The translations under genes and the position numbers were made by a program. A stretch of 27,574 nt of DNA from a virus. Below the pieces are notes generated by a model. It made no database searches and was not told where the DNA came from. It saw only the letters and a list, made by a program, of their open reading frames with translations. Shown one piece after another: positions 16,239-21,774 of the stretch (position 1 is its first letter; each line of letters starts with the position of its first letter). The stretch spans positions 1 to 27,574 of IMG/VR virus record IMGVR_UViG_3300018080_000507, one strand, 5' to 3'.

Positions 16239-16829
16239 ATGAACCGCCTAAAAGCCCGCCCCTTTTTGGATGGCGGCCACGGGCCGGCCAAGCCCAAGGC
16301 CTACGCGCCAGGAGTGGACGAACAGGCCGTGGCCTGGATTTTGGCCGAGACCGTATGCGGCCTGCTTGAGGCCGACCCCCGGATCCGGCCAGGCCGGACG
16401 CGGGCCAGCTACTGGGAAACGCCCCGGCTTTCGGAGCGCGTGGCCACGGCCAACCAGGCCGGCGCGGACATTTTCATCAGCATCCACCTCAACGACAACC
16501 CCAGCCCCAGGCCCCGCGGCTTGGAGGTCTACTACTACGGCCGGTCGAGCACGGGCCAGGCCCTGGCCGACAAAATGGCCGCGGCCATAACCGAGGCCAC
16601 CGGCTACCAGGGCCCGGTCCGCGTGATCGGGAGCCCTTCGCCCAGGTACAAAACGACCCTATACGTGCTCAAGCGCACGGCCATGCCGGCCCTATTGATT
16701 GAAGGCGGATTTTTGAGCAACCGCCAGGACGCGGACCTGTACAAAAACGGGACTTTCCCCGGCGCTATTTGCCGGGGGATCCAGCGGGGGACGGTCGAGG
16801 CCTTAAAACACCTTGGCCGCCTACCATAA
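16239..16829 (+). CDS. N-acetylmuramoyl-L-alanine amidase endolysin (Amidase_3)
   Basis: 196 residues from ATG 16239, one base after the previous stop; a weak AGAG lies upstream. It cuts the bond between muramic acid and the peptide stem of peptidoglycan. The Amidase_3 zinc and catalytic residues are visible: His14 in LDGGHG, Glu28 (VDEQAVA), His83 in ISIHLND, and Glu155 in LLIEGGFLSN. The usual GGYIGG-like order and NQAGADIFISIH fit the family. No cell-wall-binding domain or signal peptide is present, so export needs a holin; the holin-like gene is next. Confidence 0.9.
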   Translation: MNRLKARPFLDGGHGPAKPKAYAPGVDEQAVAWILAETVCGLLEADPRIRPGRTRASYWETPRLSERVATANQAGADIFISIHLNDNPSPRPRGLEVYYYGRSSTGQALADKMAAAITEATGYQGPVRVIGSPSPRYKTTLYVLKRTAMPALLIEGGFLSNRQDADLYKNGTFPGAICRGIQRGTVEALKHLGRLP

Positions 16830-16846
16830 AAACCAGGAGGACACCG

Positions 16847-17260
16847 ATGAGGAAAATCCAGACCCTACTTTTGATGGCCGCCCTTGTATTGGCCGTGGCC
16901 ACGCCGGCCCTGGCTGAGGAAGGCAAAACCGCCCTTGAAACCTTCCTAACTTCCGAGGCCTTCGCCAATATCGTGATCGGCGCCATCGCCCTGGGCCTTG
17001 CCGCCCTTCGCCTTCGGGCCAACGACGAACAGCGGAAAATTATTGACATGGCCGTGGGCATTGCCAACGCCGTGGAAAAGGGCATCCCGGACAGCGCGGA
17101 CGGCAACGGCACCCTGGGCAAAATGGACCGGGCCCTGCGGCGCTTCCGGCGCGACTGGGAGAAGGTAAAAGGCCAGGCCCCCAAGGACGCCATCATGGCC
17201 GCGGCCCGGGGCGCCATTGAGCGCTGGGTCGCGGACCGGAACGCCGGGAGGCACCTTTGA
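16847..17260 (+). CDS. Holin-like membrane protein, zero-frame form
   Basis: 137 residues from ATG 16847 after CCAGGAGGACACCG. Residues 1-23 look like a signal peptide or signal anchor (MRKIQTLLLMAALVLAVATP ALA), residues ~38-58 are a second hydrophobic helix (FANIVIGAIALGLAALRL), and the rest is a charged helix (NDEQRKIIDMAVGIANAVEK ... KMDRALRRFRRDWEKV ... AIERWVADRN), as in phage LL-H-type holins. Directly downstream of the endolysin it likely forms or controls the lysis pore. The gene ends AGG CAC CTT TGA C, an RF2-type frameshift site, so a longer form is predicted. Confidence 0.7.
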   Translation: MRKIQTLLLMAALVLAVATPALAEEGKTALETFLTSEAFANIVIGAIALGLAALRLRANDEQRKIIDMAVGIANAVEKGIPDSADGNGTLGKMDRALRRFRRDWEKVKGQAPKDAIMAAARGAIERWVADRNAGRHL

Positions 17261-17261
17261 C
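17246..17261 (+). other. RF2-type programmed +1 frameshift site
   Basis: GGGAGG (17246-17251), a 3-nt spacer CAC, then CTT TGA C (17255-17261). This is the same layout as bacterial prfB (AGGGGG, TAT, CTT TGA C): an SD-like sequence three bases before a slippery CUU followed by a weak UGA C stop. Phase is correct for the gene. Confidence 0.75.
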
Positions 17262-17384
17262 CGGCTACGCTTCACGGCCGACTTTGCCGGCGGCCGCCTG
17301 GACGTGGGCCATTTAACCCACATTCTACCAATCAGCCGGGACCGCATAGAGGGCCCAGGCCTTCGGTTTGTCCGGCATTTTTGA
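17259..17384 (+). CDS. Holin-like protein C-terminal extension, reached by +1 frameshift
   Basis: After a +1 slip at CTT, 41 codons follow (starting DRLRFTADFAGGRLDVGHLT) and end in TGA 17382-17384, giving a 178-residue product. No ATG, GTG or TTG opens this frame near its 5' end, codon choice matches the phage's genes (mostly C/G-ending), and the frame stops 30 bp before the operon terminator. The extension looks beta-prone with Arg/His residues and is not recognised. Two products from one lysis gene, such as effector and inhibitor, would be a familiar phage strategy (inference). Confidence 0.65.
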   Translation, partial: DRLRFTADFAGGRLDVGHLTHILPISRDRIEGPGLRFVRHF

Positions 17385-17414
17385 CACGATACCCGGCGAC
17401 CAGCCCGTCGGGAT

Positions 17415-17481
17415 CCGGCCCGCCAGGGCGGAGCGGGAGCACCCCGCGCCTGCCACGCCACCACAGGCGGGCCGGTTTTTT
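17415..17481 (+). terminator. Intrinsic terminator of the late operon
   Basis: CCGGCCCGCC (17415-17424) pairs perfectly with GGCGGGCCGG (17466-17475), followed by TTTTTTATT. The 41-nt loop holds an inner GCGGG/CCCGC hairpin. It closes the structural and lysis genes. Confidence 0.85.
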
Positions 17482-17509
17482 ATTGCACCCCCGGGTCCCG
17501 GAAATGGCG

Positions 17510-17523
17510 TTTCTTAAACGGAA
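17510..17523 (+). repeat. Dispersed motif TTTCTTAARCGGAA, copy 3
   Basis: TTTCTTAAACGGAA just after the late terminator. An ATG two codons upstream (17504) would read MAFLKRKFHKTAPSVQK and stop at 17557, but no ribosome site precedes it. Confidence 0.7.
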
Positions 17524-17556
17524 ATTTCACAAAACGGCCCCATCTGTTCAAAAATA

Positions 17557-17592
17557 GCCCGATTATTTCACGAAAAGCCCGATAATTTCACG
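17557..17592 (+). repeat. Two 16-bp direct repeats upstream of P1
   Basis: GCCCGATTATTTCACG (17557-17572) and GCCCGATAATTTCACG (17577-17592), one mismatch, 20 bp apart (about two helix turns). A partial third copy, AATTTCAC, lies at 17523-17530. Candidate protein-binding sites. Between here and the promoter, 17593-17667 shows only A/T tracts (17637-17657) that may act as an UP element. Confidence 0.55.
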
Positions 17593-17667
17593 GCCGGGGA
17601 TCCACGGACCCCAGGCCAGCCAGCCCGGACTTTGAAGAAAAAATCTGCATTTTTTTACCAACAGGAC

Positions 17668-17705
17668 TTGACAAACCCTTAAAATGGGCCTATATTCTAT
17701 ATAGG
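17668..17705 (+). promoter_or_regulatory. Promoter P1 with palindromic operator
   Basis: TTGACA (17668-17673), 17-bp spacer, TATATT (17691-17696); predicted start near 17703. A perfect inverted repeat CCTATAT-TCT-ATATAGG (17689-17705) covers the -10 box and start site, an ideal position for a dimeric repressor. The same module recurs at P2. Confidence 0.85.
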
Positions 17706-17732
17706 ATGAACAAAACAAAAGGAGACAAGACG
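17704..17732 (+). promoter_or_regulatory. P1 mRNA leader (shared with P2)
   Basis: The leader begins GGATGAACAAAAC and contains the Shine-Dalgarno AAAAGGAG for ATG 17733. It is identical to the P2 leader over its first 24 nt apart from one extra A before GGAG. An AUG at position +4 (17706) is in frame with ATG 17733. The leader is complementary to the loops of the terminators at 19296 and 26791. Confidence 0.75.
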
Positions 17733-18026
17733 ATGAGCGAAAAACAGAATTTCACGCCCGGAACCAAGATACTGATCAAAACCAACCCCCACGAGGCCGC
17801 GGAAGGCATCATCGGCACGGTAAAGGCCTACCGCGCCGGCGAGGGATTCATGAGATGCGACCTGGTAGAGGTCGAATATCACAGCCCCCGCGAGGGCGCC
17901 CTGGTTGTTTACCCCTTCGGGACCTTCCACCTGGGCGGCACGGCAGAGGAGATGGAAGCGGCCGCGGACGTCCTGGAAGCCCAGGCCGCGGACCTTCGCC
18001 GCCTTGCCAAAGAGGCCCGGTCATGA
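17733..18026 (+). CDS. First gene of the P1 operon, small unknown protein
   Basis: 97 residues from ATG 17733 (AAAAGGAG upstream). An upstream in-frame AUG at 17706, almost at the mRNA 5' end, would add MNKTKGDKT. The first ~65 residues are beta-like (FTPGTKILIKTNP, IIGTVKAYRAGEGFMRCDLV EVEYHSP) and resemble a small barrel; the last 30 are a helix (AEEMEAAADVLEAQAADLRR). Expressed early from a regulated promoter, it may act on the host or on control. No family recognised. Confidence 0.75.
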   Translation: MSEKQNFTPGTKILIKTNPHEAAEGIIGTVKAYRAGEGFMRCDLVEVEYHSPREGALVVYPFGTFHLGGTAEEMEAAADVLEAQAADLRRLAKEARS

Positions 18027-18388
18027 ATACCCGCAACATTGGAACCAAGGGAACGACCGAGCGCCAGGCCATGCGCCGCGCGCAATACCCAGGCGGAGCC
18101 CCGGAGATTTTGAGCGAGATCGAACAGCGGGCCTGGGAAAGCAAGGACCTGGCCCTGCTTTGCGCGCTTTCCACCCTCGATGACGAATGGCCGGCATCCC
18201 GCGGAAAATTGATCCCCTTCCTTAACTTCGCCCGCGTATTCCTGGGCGCGGCCATTGGAGACAAGGTCCCGATTTACCCCGAGCGCGTCCGCACCGTAAG
18301 CGACCTGATCGCGGAAATGTTCGGGGCCGGCATGGCCCACGAGGTCCGGGAAGAATTGGAAATTTACGACGGAAGCGAGGGCAACTGA
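18023..18388 (+). CDS. P1 operon gene 2, unknown
   Basis: 121 residues; ATGA overlap with gene 1. Mainly helical: ILSEIEQRAWESKDLALLCA, IPFLNFARVFLGAAIGDKVP, TVSDLIAEMFGAGMAHEVRE. Balanced charge, no cysteine pairs and no membrane helix. No family recognised. Upstream in-frame starts lie inside gene 1 without ribosome sites. Confidence 0.7.
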   Translation: MNTRNIGTKGTTERQAMRRAQYPGGAPEILSEIEQRAWESKDLALLCALSTLDDEWPASRGKLIPFLNFARVFLGAAIGDKVPIYPERVRTVSDLIAEMFGAGMAHEVREELEIYDGSEGN

Positions 18389-18389
18389 C

Positions 18390-18599
18390 ATGGCCACCAA
18401 ATACCGCACCCTGGTCCGCCGGACCGGATACGTTTACAAAGCGACCAGCCTGGGCACCGCCCAGGCCCTGGCCCGCGAGGACAGCAAGCGCAACGGTCCC
18501 TGCGCCGTTTACGGCATGGACGGCGAGCGCGTCGTCGAATTCCACGGCGCCTGGGACAAGGGCGAGCAGATCGAGCAAGCGGAAAGGAGCCAGGCATGA
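18390..18599 (+). CDS. P1 operon gene 3, unknown
   Basis: 69 residues, one base after the previous stop with GCGAGGG upstream. The short alpha/beta pattern YRTLVRRTGYVYKATSLGTA QALARED suggests a small compact domain; the tail is acidic. It overlaps the next gene by 4 bp. Not recognised. Confidence 0.68.
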   Translation: MATKYRTLVRRTGYVYKATSLGTAQALAREDSKRNGPCAVYGMDGERVVEFHGAWDKGEQIEQAERSQA

Positions 18600-18892
18600 T
18601 TTATACCCGCTTCGGAAACGAGGTCCGGATCACCGGCCTGCAGGACCGGGAATGGGTAACAGCCGTCCGGCAGTACGACCAGGCCGCCCGCGAATACCAC
18701 ATCAGCGACCTGCGCGCCGATGGCGGAGCGCCCGAGATCGACAAGGCCCTGGCGCCCTTCCGCGCCCAGGGCGACCAGGACCAGGAGCCGGACCAGCCAG
18801 AAATGGTGCCCTGCACCCGATGCGGCGACGGATTCAGCCAGCCCGACCCGGACTGCCCCGACTGCGGGGGAAACGGGGAGGTCCCGGCATGA
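18596..18892 (+). CDS. P1 operon gene 4, small protein with DnaJ-like zinc ribbon
   Basis: 98 residues. The N-terminal ~60 residues are mixed. The C-terminus has CTRCGDGFSQPDPDCPDCGG, two CxxCxG half-sites that together could bind one zinc, as in DnaJ-type cysteine-rich domains. Such small zinc proteins bind nucleic acid or partner proteins; no specific function can be given. ATGA overlaps on both sides. Confidence 0.7.
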   Translation: MIYTRFGNEVRITGLQDREWVTAVRQYDQAAREYHISDLRADGGAPEIDKALAPFRAQGDQDQEPDQPEMVPCTRCGDGFSQPDPDCPDCGGNGEVPA

Positions 18893-19260
18893 CCGCGCCG
18901 ACCCCCAGCCGGCGCCCCGGCCAGGTCCCGACCCCGGGCGAGGAAAAGGCGGCCCTGGAATTGGCCCGGGCCCTGCAGGACCCCGCGATCCGGGCCGCAA
19001 CCATTGCCGTCTTGCTTGCCAACGCGGACGGCAACCTGGCCGCGGAGATCCAGGCCTGGCAGGAATGGGCGGCCTTCCCCCAGGCCGGGACCACCTACCG
19101 ATGGGCGATCACGGGCCTGCTTGAGCGGGCCCTCCCGCTTTGGAAACACGCCCAGGCCATCGTGGACGCCTTGAAGGGCGTGGGCCAGCGCGACCGCGCT
19201 GTCCAATTCGCCGGCGCCCTGATATGGGCCATATACCCGGAGGAGCCCGCCAAACCGTAG
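18889..19260 (+). CDS. P1 operon gene 5 (last), unknown helical protein
   Basis: 123 residues; start after GGGGAGGTCCCGGC. Largely helical (EEKAALELARALQDPAIRAA TIAVLLANADG ... WAITGLLERALPLWKHAQAI VDALKGVG ... AGALIWAIYPEEPAKP). No membrane segment is clear. It ends about 35 bp before the operon terminator. Not recognised. Confidence 0.7.
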   Translation: MTAPTPSRRPGQVPTPGEEKAALELARALQDPAIRAATIAVLLANADGNLAAEIQAWQEWAAFPQAGTTYRWAITGLLERALPLWKHAQAIVDALKGVGQRDRAVQFAGALIWAIYPEEPAKP

Positions 19261-19295
19261 AGCCCCCGGGCCCGCGTCTCCCGGGCCCACAACGC

Positions 19296-19344
19296 CGCCC
19301 CGGCGCCTGTTCATCCTAAACCCGGCGCCGGGGCGCCCCCTTTT
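19296..19344 (+). terminator. Terminator of the P1 operon with anti-leader loop
   Basis: CGCCCCGGCGCC (19296-19307) pairs perfectly with GGCGCCGGGGCG (19324-19335), then CCCCC TTTT. The 16-nt loop contains TGTTCATCCTA (19308-19318), an exact complement of TAGGATGAACA at the very start of the P1 and P2 mRNAs. From 19345 to 19481 I see no gene; the stretch is GC-rich with no recognisable element. Confidence 0.8.
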
Positions 19345-19481
19345 CAGCGCCGCGAGGCCGTGAGAGCCCCCAGGACGGCCGTGGGCAAACAGCCGCCCCA
19401 GGGACCGGCCAGGCCCGAGAACGTGCCAGGAAGGCCCAACAGCGCCGGCGCAGGGCCCCAAAGCGCCGGGCCCCGGCAAAT

Positions 19482-19495
19482 TTTCTTAAGCGGAA
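19482..19495 (+). repeat. Dispersed motif TTTCTTAARCGGAA, copy 4
   Basis: TTTCTTAAGCGGAA about 30 bp before the iteron array. Preceded by AAAT and followed by TTCAAA; no clear start codon reads through it. Confidence 0.7.
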
Positions 19496-19523
19496 TTCAA
19501 AGCAAGCCCAAATTGTGCGACCT

Positions 19524-19664
19524 ATGGGACCGATGGAACCTGTGAAACCGATGGAAACGATGGAAACGATGGAAACCGCCAAGTTTTCCACATATTCACA
19601 AGTTATCCACAAAAAACCAATGGAAATCATGAAACATGTGAAACCTATGAAACCAATGGAAACC
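19524..19664 (+). other. Origin-like region: 9-bp iterons flanking DnaA boxes
   Basis: Six tandem 9-bp units of consensus RTGRAAMCN occupy 19524-19577 and five occupy 19620-19664 (for example ATGGAAACG, GTGAAACCG, ATGGAAACC). Between them lie TTTTCCACA (19584-19592), a near-box ATATTCACA (19592-19600) and a perfect DnaA box TTATCCACA (19603-19611). A/T-rich sequence (about 19665-19695) follows. This matches iteron-type replication origins that recruit host DnaA. Promoter P2 starts 40 bp downstream. Confidence 0.65.
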
Positions 19665-19704
19665 AACAAAGGCCAAAAAACTTTCAAAAAAACGACACAA
19701 CCCC

Positions 19705-19741
19705 TTGACAGACACCGAATAAAGGACTATATTCTATATAG
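19705..19741 (+). promoter_or_regulatory. Promoter P2 with operator, twin of P1
   Basis: TTGACA (19705-19710), 17-bp spacer, TATATT (19728-19733), predicted start near 19740. Inverted repeat CTATAT-TCT-ATATAG (19727-19741) covers the -10 and start. The leader GGATGAACAAAACAAAGGAG (19741-19760) follows. The spacer sequence differs from P1 while the -10/operator/leader part is conserved. Confidence 0.85.
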
Positions 19742-19769
19742 GATGAACAAAACAAAGGAGACCGAAACG

Positions 19770-19985
19770 ATGAACGCAAGCACAATCACCGAGTACAGCG
19801 CCGGCGGATTCACGGTCCACGGGGCCATGATCGGCCGCGACGGATTCCGCACCGAGGCCGAGGCCAGGGAATACGCCCGGCACATGGCCAGCCAGCCCGG
19901 CGTCGCCCCCTTCTTCGAGATTTACGCCTGGGACGCGGACGGCAACAACGAGCACATCGGCACCGAAGGCCGCGAGGAGGCCTGA
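19770..19985 (+). CDS. First gene of the P2 operon, small unknown protein
   Basis: 71 residues from ATG 19770 with AAAGGAG upstream. The in-frame AUG at 19743 near the mRNA 5' end would add MNKTKETET, nine codons as in the P1 operon. Sequence: ITEYSAGGFTVHGAMIGRDG FRTEAEAREYARHM, then FFEIYAWDADGNNEHIG; a small alpha/beta protein of the type seen in phage early regions. Not recognised. Confidence 0.72.
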   Translation: MNASTITEYSAGGFTVHGAMIGRDGFRTEAEAREYARHMASQPGVAPFFEIYAWDADGNNEHIGTEGREEA

Positions 19986-19987
19986 CG

Positions 19988-20563
19988 ATGCGCACCAACG
20001 CCGCCACCAAGCGCCGGGTCCGGGCCGAGATTTTCCGGACCCTGCGCCGGATCGAGGACGCCGGCTACAAGGTCCCGGACGCGGTCAAATTCTACGGCCG
20101 CGAAAGCCGCACCATCGCCTTTGCCCGCGGTACACAAAGCCTGCATTTCAACTACCGCCTGATGGGCAAATACACGCCCTGGGACAACGAATTGACGGTC
20201 GCCCACGAGATGGCGCACATTGAGGCCTACCGCCGGATCGCCAAGGCCCGCGAGGCCGTCACCCAGGCCAAGACCAGCACGGCCGCGAAAATGCAGAGCC
20301 TGGCCGAATACCGGCAGACCCAGCGCGCCCTCGAGCACCACAAGCCCGGATTTTGGCAGATTTTCATCGAGATCTGCGAGGCCACGGGCCTGCCTTGGGA
20401 AGCCCACAACAGCGGAAGCGCGCCCCAGGTATGGGCCCAGGTAAAGGCCAAGGCCCAGGCCCTGAAATTCAAGGCCCGCTTTCGGGCCGACCAATTCCGC
20501 CTCGAGGTCTACCAGCACGCCGCGAAATTCGCCAAGGGCGACCAGATCGCCCTGGCGTTTTGA
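19988..20563 (+). CDS. SprT-like zinc metalloprotein
   Basis: 191 residues. A zinc-protease motif HEMAH (residues 73-77, in ELTVAHEMAHIE) is followed about 40 residues later by EHHKPGFWQIF (116-126), where SprT-type proteins have the third zinc histidine and an aromatic patch. The spacing and a basic, helical N-terminus fit the SprT-like family, linked in cells to DNA-protein crosslink repair. In a phage early operon it could act on host proteins or on DNA ends. Catalysis is inferred from the motif; other HExxH families remain possible. Confidence 0.72.
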   Translation: MRTNAATKRRVRAEIFRTLRRIEDAGYKVPDAVKFYGRESRTIAFARGTQSLHFNYRLMGKYTPWDNELTVAHEMAHIEAYRRIAKAREAVTQAKTSTAAKMQSLAEYRQTQRALEHHKPGFWQIFIEICEATGLPWEAHNSGSAPQVWAQVKAKAQALKFKARFRADQFRLEVYQHAAKFAKGDQIALAF

Positions 20564-20573
20564 GGAGGACACC

Positions 20574-20855
20574 ATGAAATGGGGAGAACCGAAGCGCGAG
20601 CACAAGGCCGACGGCTGGACCTTCACCTGGGACGGCCACGGATGGTGGGGCGAAAACGACAGCATCGGCCTTGACGTTTCCGGAGGCCCGGGATGCTGGA
20701 TGGTAAGCGGGACCAAGGGAAGCACGCCCGAGGACTACGACATCGTCGAGCTTGAGGAGAACATCCCCCGCTTGAAGGACGCGTGCGAAAAGGCCCAGGA
20801 AATTGTCGATGCCCAGGAATACAACGGACCGGACGGCCCGGAAGCCTATTTTTAG
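20574..20855 (+). CDS. P2 operon gene, unknown
   Basis: 93 residues; strong AGGAGGACACC ribosome site. The Trp/Gly-rich N-terminus (GWTFTWDGHGWWGENDSIGL) and acidic helical C-terminus (IVELEENIPRLKDACEKAQE) make a small acidic protein, a frequent property of phage inhibitors that mimic DNA. No specific match. Confidence 0.68.
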   Translation: MKWGEPKREHKADGWTFTWDGHGWWGENDSIGLDVSGGPGCWMVSGTKGSTPEDYDIVELEENIPRLKDACEKAQEIVDAQEYNGPDGPEAYF

Positions 20856-20867
20856 AGGAGAATCGCC

Positions 20868-21098
20868 ATGACACCCAACCCCGGAAAAATTTTTCTTAAG
20901 CGGAAATTCAAACGCGAGCGCCAGGTCTACGTGGTCGCGCGCGCCACGGCCCAGGGCGGCCCCTGGACCGTATGGCCCGTGCCCGAAAGCGCGGGGATCC
21001 GCGCCCTTCACAGCCTGCAGGTCCTGACGGCCAGGAGCCGCGCGAACCAGGCCCAGGCCATCGCCGACAAGCACAACGCCCAGGAGGACAGGCCATGA
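20868..21098 (+). CDS. P2 operon gene, small basic protein containing FLKRK
   Basis: 76 residues, GAGGAGAATCGCC before ATG. Its start reads MTPNPGKIFLKRKFKRERQV and includes copy 5 of the dispersed motif, so here the motif is really coding. The remainder is alpha/beta (VYVVARATAQGGPWTVWPVP ... SRANQAQAIADKHNAQE), similar in layout to other small early proteins with an AxAxxxA helix at the end. Unknown. Confidence 0.68.
   Translation: MTPNPGKIFLKRKFKRERQVYVVARATAQGGPWTVWPVPESAGIRALHSLQVLTARSRANQAQAIADKHNAQEDRP
20892..20905 (+). repeat. Dispersed motif TTTCTTAARCGGAA, copy 5
   Basis: TTTCTTAAGCGGAA near the 5' end of the 20868-21098 gene. It is read as FLKRK, as in copies 1, 2 and 3; the only variable base within the core (A/G) is synonymous in that phase. 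Confidence 0.7.
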
Positions 21099-21451
21099 AG
21101 CCCCAGCCCGACCCCACGCCCCTCACCGAGTACGGCCTCGGCTTTTGCGTCCGATGCAAAACCGGCCAGGACTACCAAGCCTTTACCAACGAATTCCCCA
21201 TCGCCGTGGCCGGCCAGGACCGGACGATCCGGCTCCACCTTTGCGCGGATTGCATGGCCGACATTGCGATGGAGATTTACAAGCGCGACCTGGCCTGGGA
21301 AGCCGAGCACGGGCCCACGCCCTGGCGCAAGGCCAAGGGCAAGCGCCTGCACATCCACATCCCCGAGCCCGGCGACAGCCAGGCCGAGATCAGCGGCAAG
21401 ATTGACGGCATCCTGCGCGACGAAACCGGCAACGAGGAGGAACTGACATGA
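21095..21451 (+). CDS. P2 operon gene with two CxxC pairs
   Basis: 118 residues; ATGA overlap. FCVRCK (about residues 16-21) and LCADCM (about 49-54) form a four-cysteine zinc site; the intervening segment is strand-rich. The second half is helical, then basic (WRKAKGKRLHIHIPEP), then acidic. A zinc-ribbon or treble-clef protein of unknown role. Confidence 0.68.
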   Translation: MKPQPDPTPLTEYGLGFCVRCKTGQDYQAFTNEFPIAVAGQDRTIRLHLCADCMADIAMEIYKRDLAWEAEHGPTPWRKAKGKRLHIHIPEPGDSQAEISGKIDGILRDETGNEEELT

Positions 21452-21774
21452 ACGGGAAATGGAAGCGGGACGCCAACGGACACCACCACCTGCAGGAACG
21501 GGCCGTGATTCACATTGTCACCGAAACCGAGGTCGAGCCGCCCGAGCGCTACGAGATACGGACGGTGGGCGAAAAGCGCCTGCGCCAAGTAAGCGGCCCC
21601 TGGACCTTCCGCGCCCGCGCATCGGTTAAAAGCGGCATGGCCATCGGCCCCTGGCTTTGCCGGGAAGCGATGGGCCGCGGGGGCGCCTTCCACGAGACCA
21701 AGCGCCTGGCCAAGGCCAAGGCCCAGGCCCTGGCCCGCGAATTGATACAGGACCTCATGGAGCCCAAGCCTTGA
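21448..21774 (+). CDS. P2 operon gene, unknown
   Basis: 108 residues with ATGA overlap on the upstream side. Beta-like first half (RDANGHHHLQERAVIHIVTE TEVEPPERYEIRTV) and a C-terminal helix (ETKRLAKAKAQALARELIQD) of the same type as the 20868 and 21771 products. Basic overall. Not recognised. Confidence 0.66.
   Translation: MNGKWKRDANGHHHLQERAVIHIVTETEVEPPERYEIRTVGEKRLRQVSGPWTFRARASVKSGMAIGPWLCREAMGRGGAFHETKRLAKAKAQALARELIQDLMEPKP

Noticed and set aside
19360-19545. 61-codon frame between the P1 terminator and the iterons
   Set aside because: No ribosome site or promoter, Pro/Gly/Arg-rich product typical of random GC-rich frames, runs into the iterons.
19524-19664. CRISPR-like array
   Set aside because: The units are 9 bp, tandem and without spacers of CRISPR size; the central gap holds DnaA boxes.
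19515-19769. Frame continuous with the 71-residue gene, reading MET/KP repeats through the iterons
   Set aside because: It has no ribosome site, lies upstream of promoter P2, and is open only because the 9-bp units contain no stop codon.
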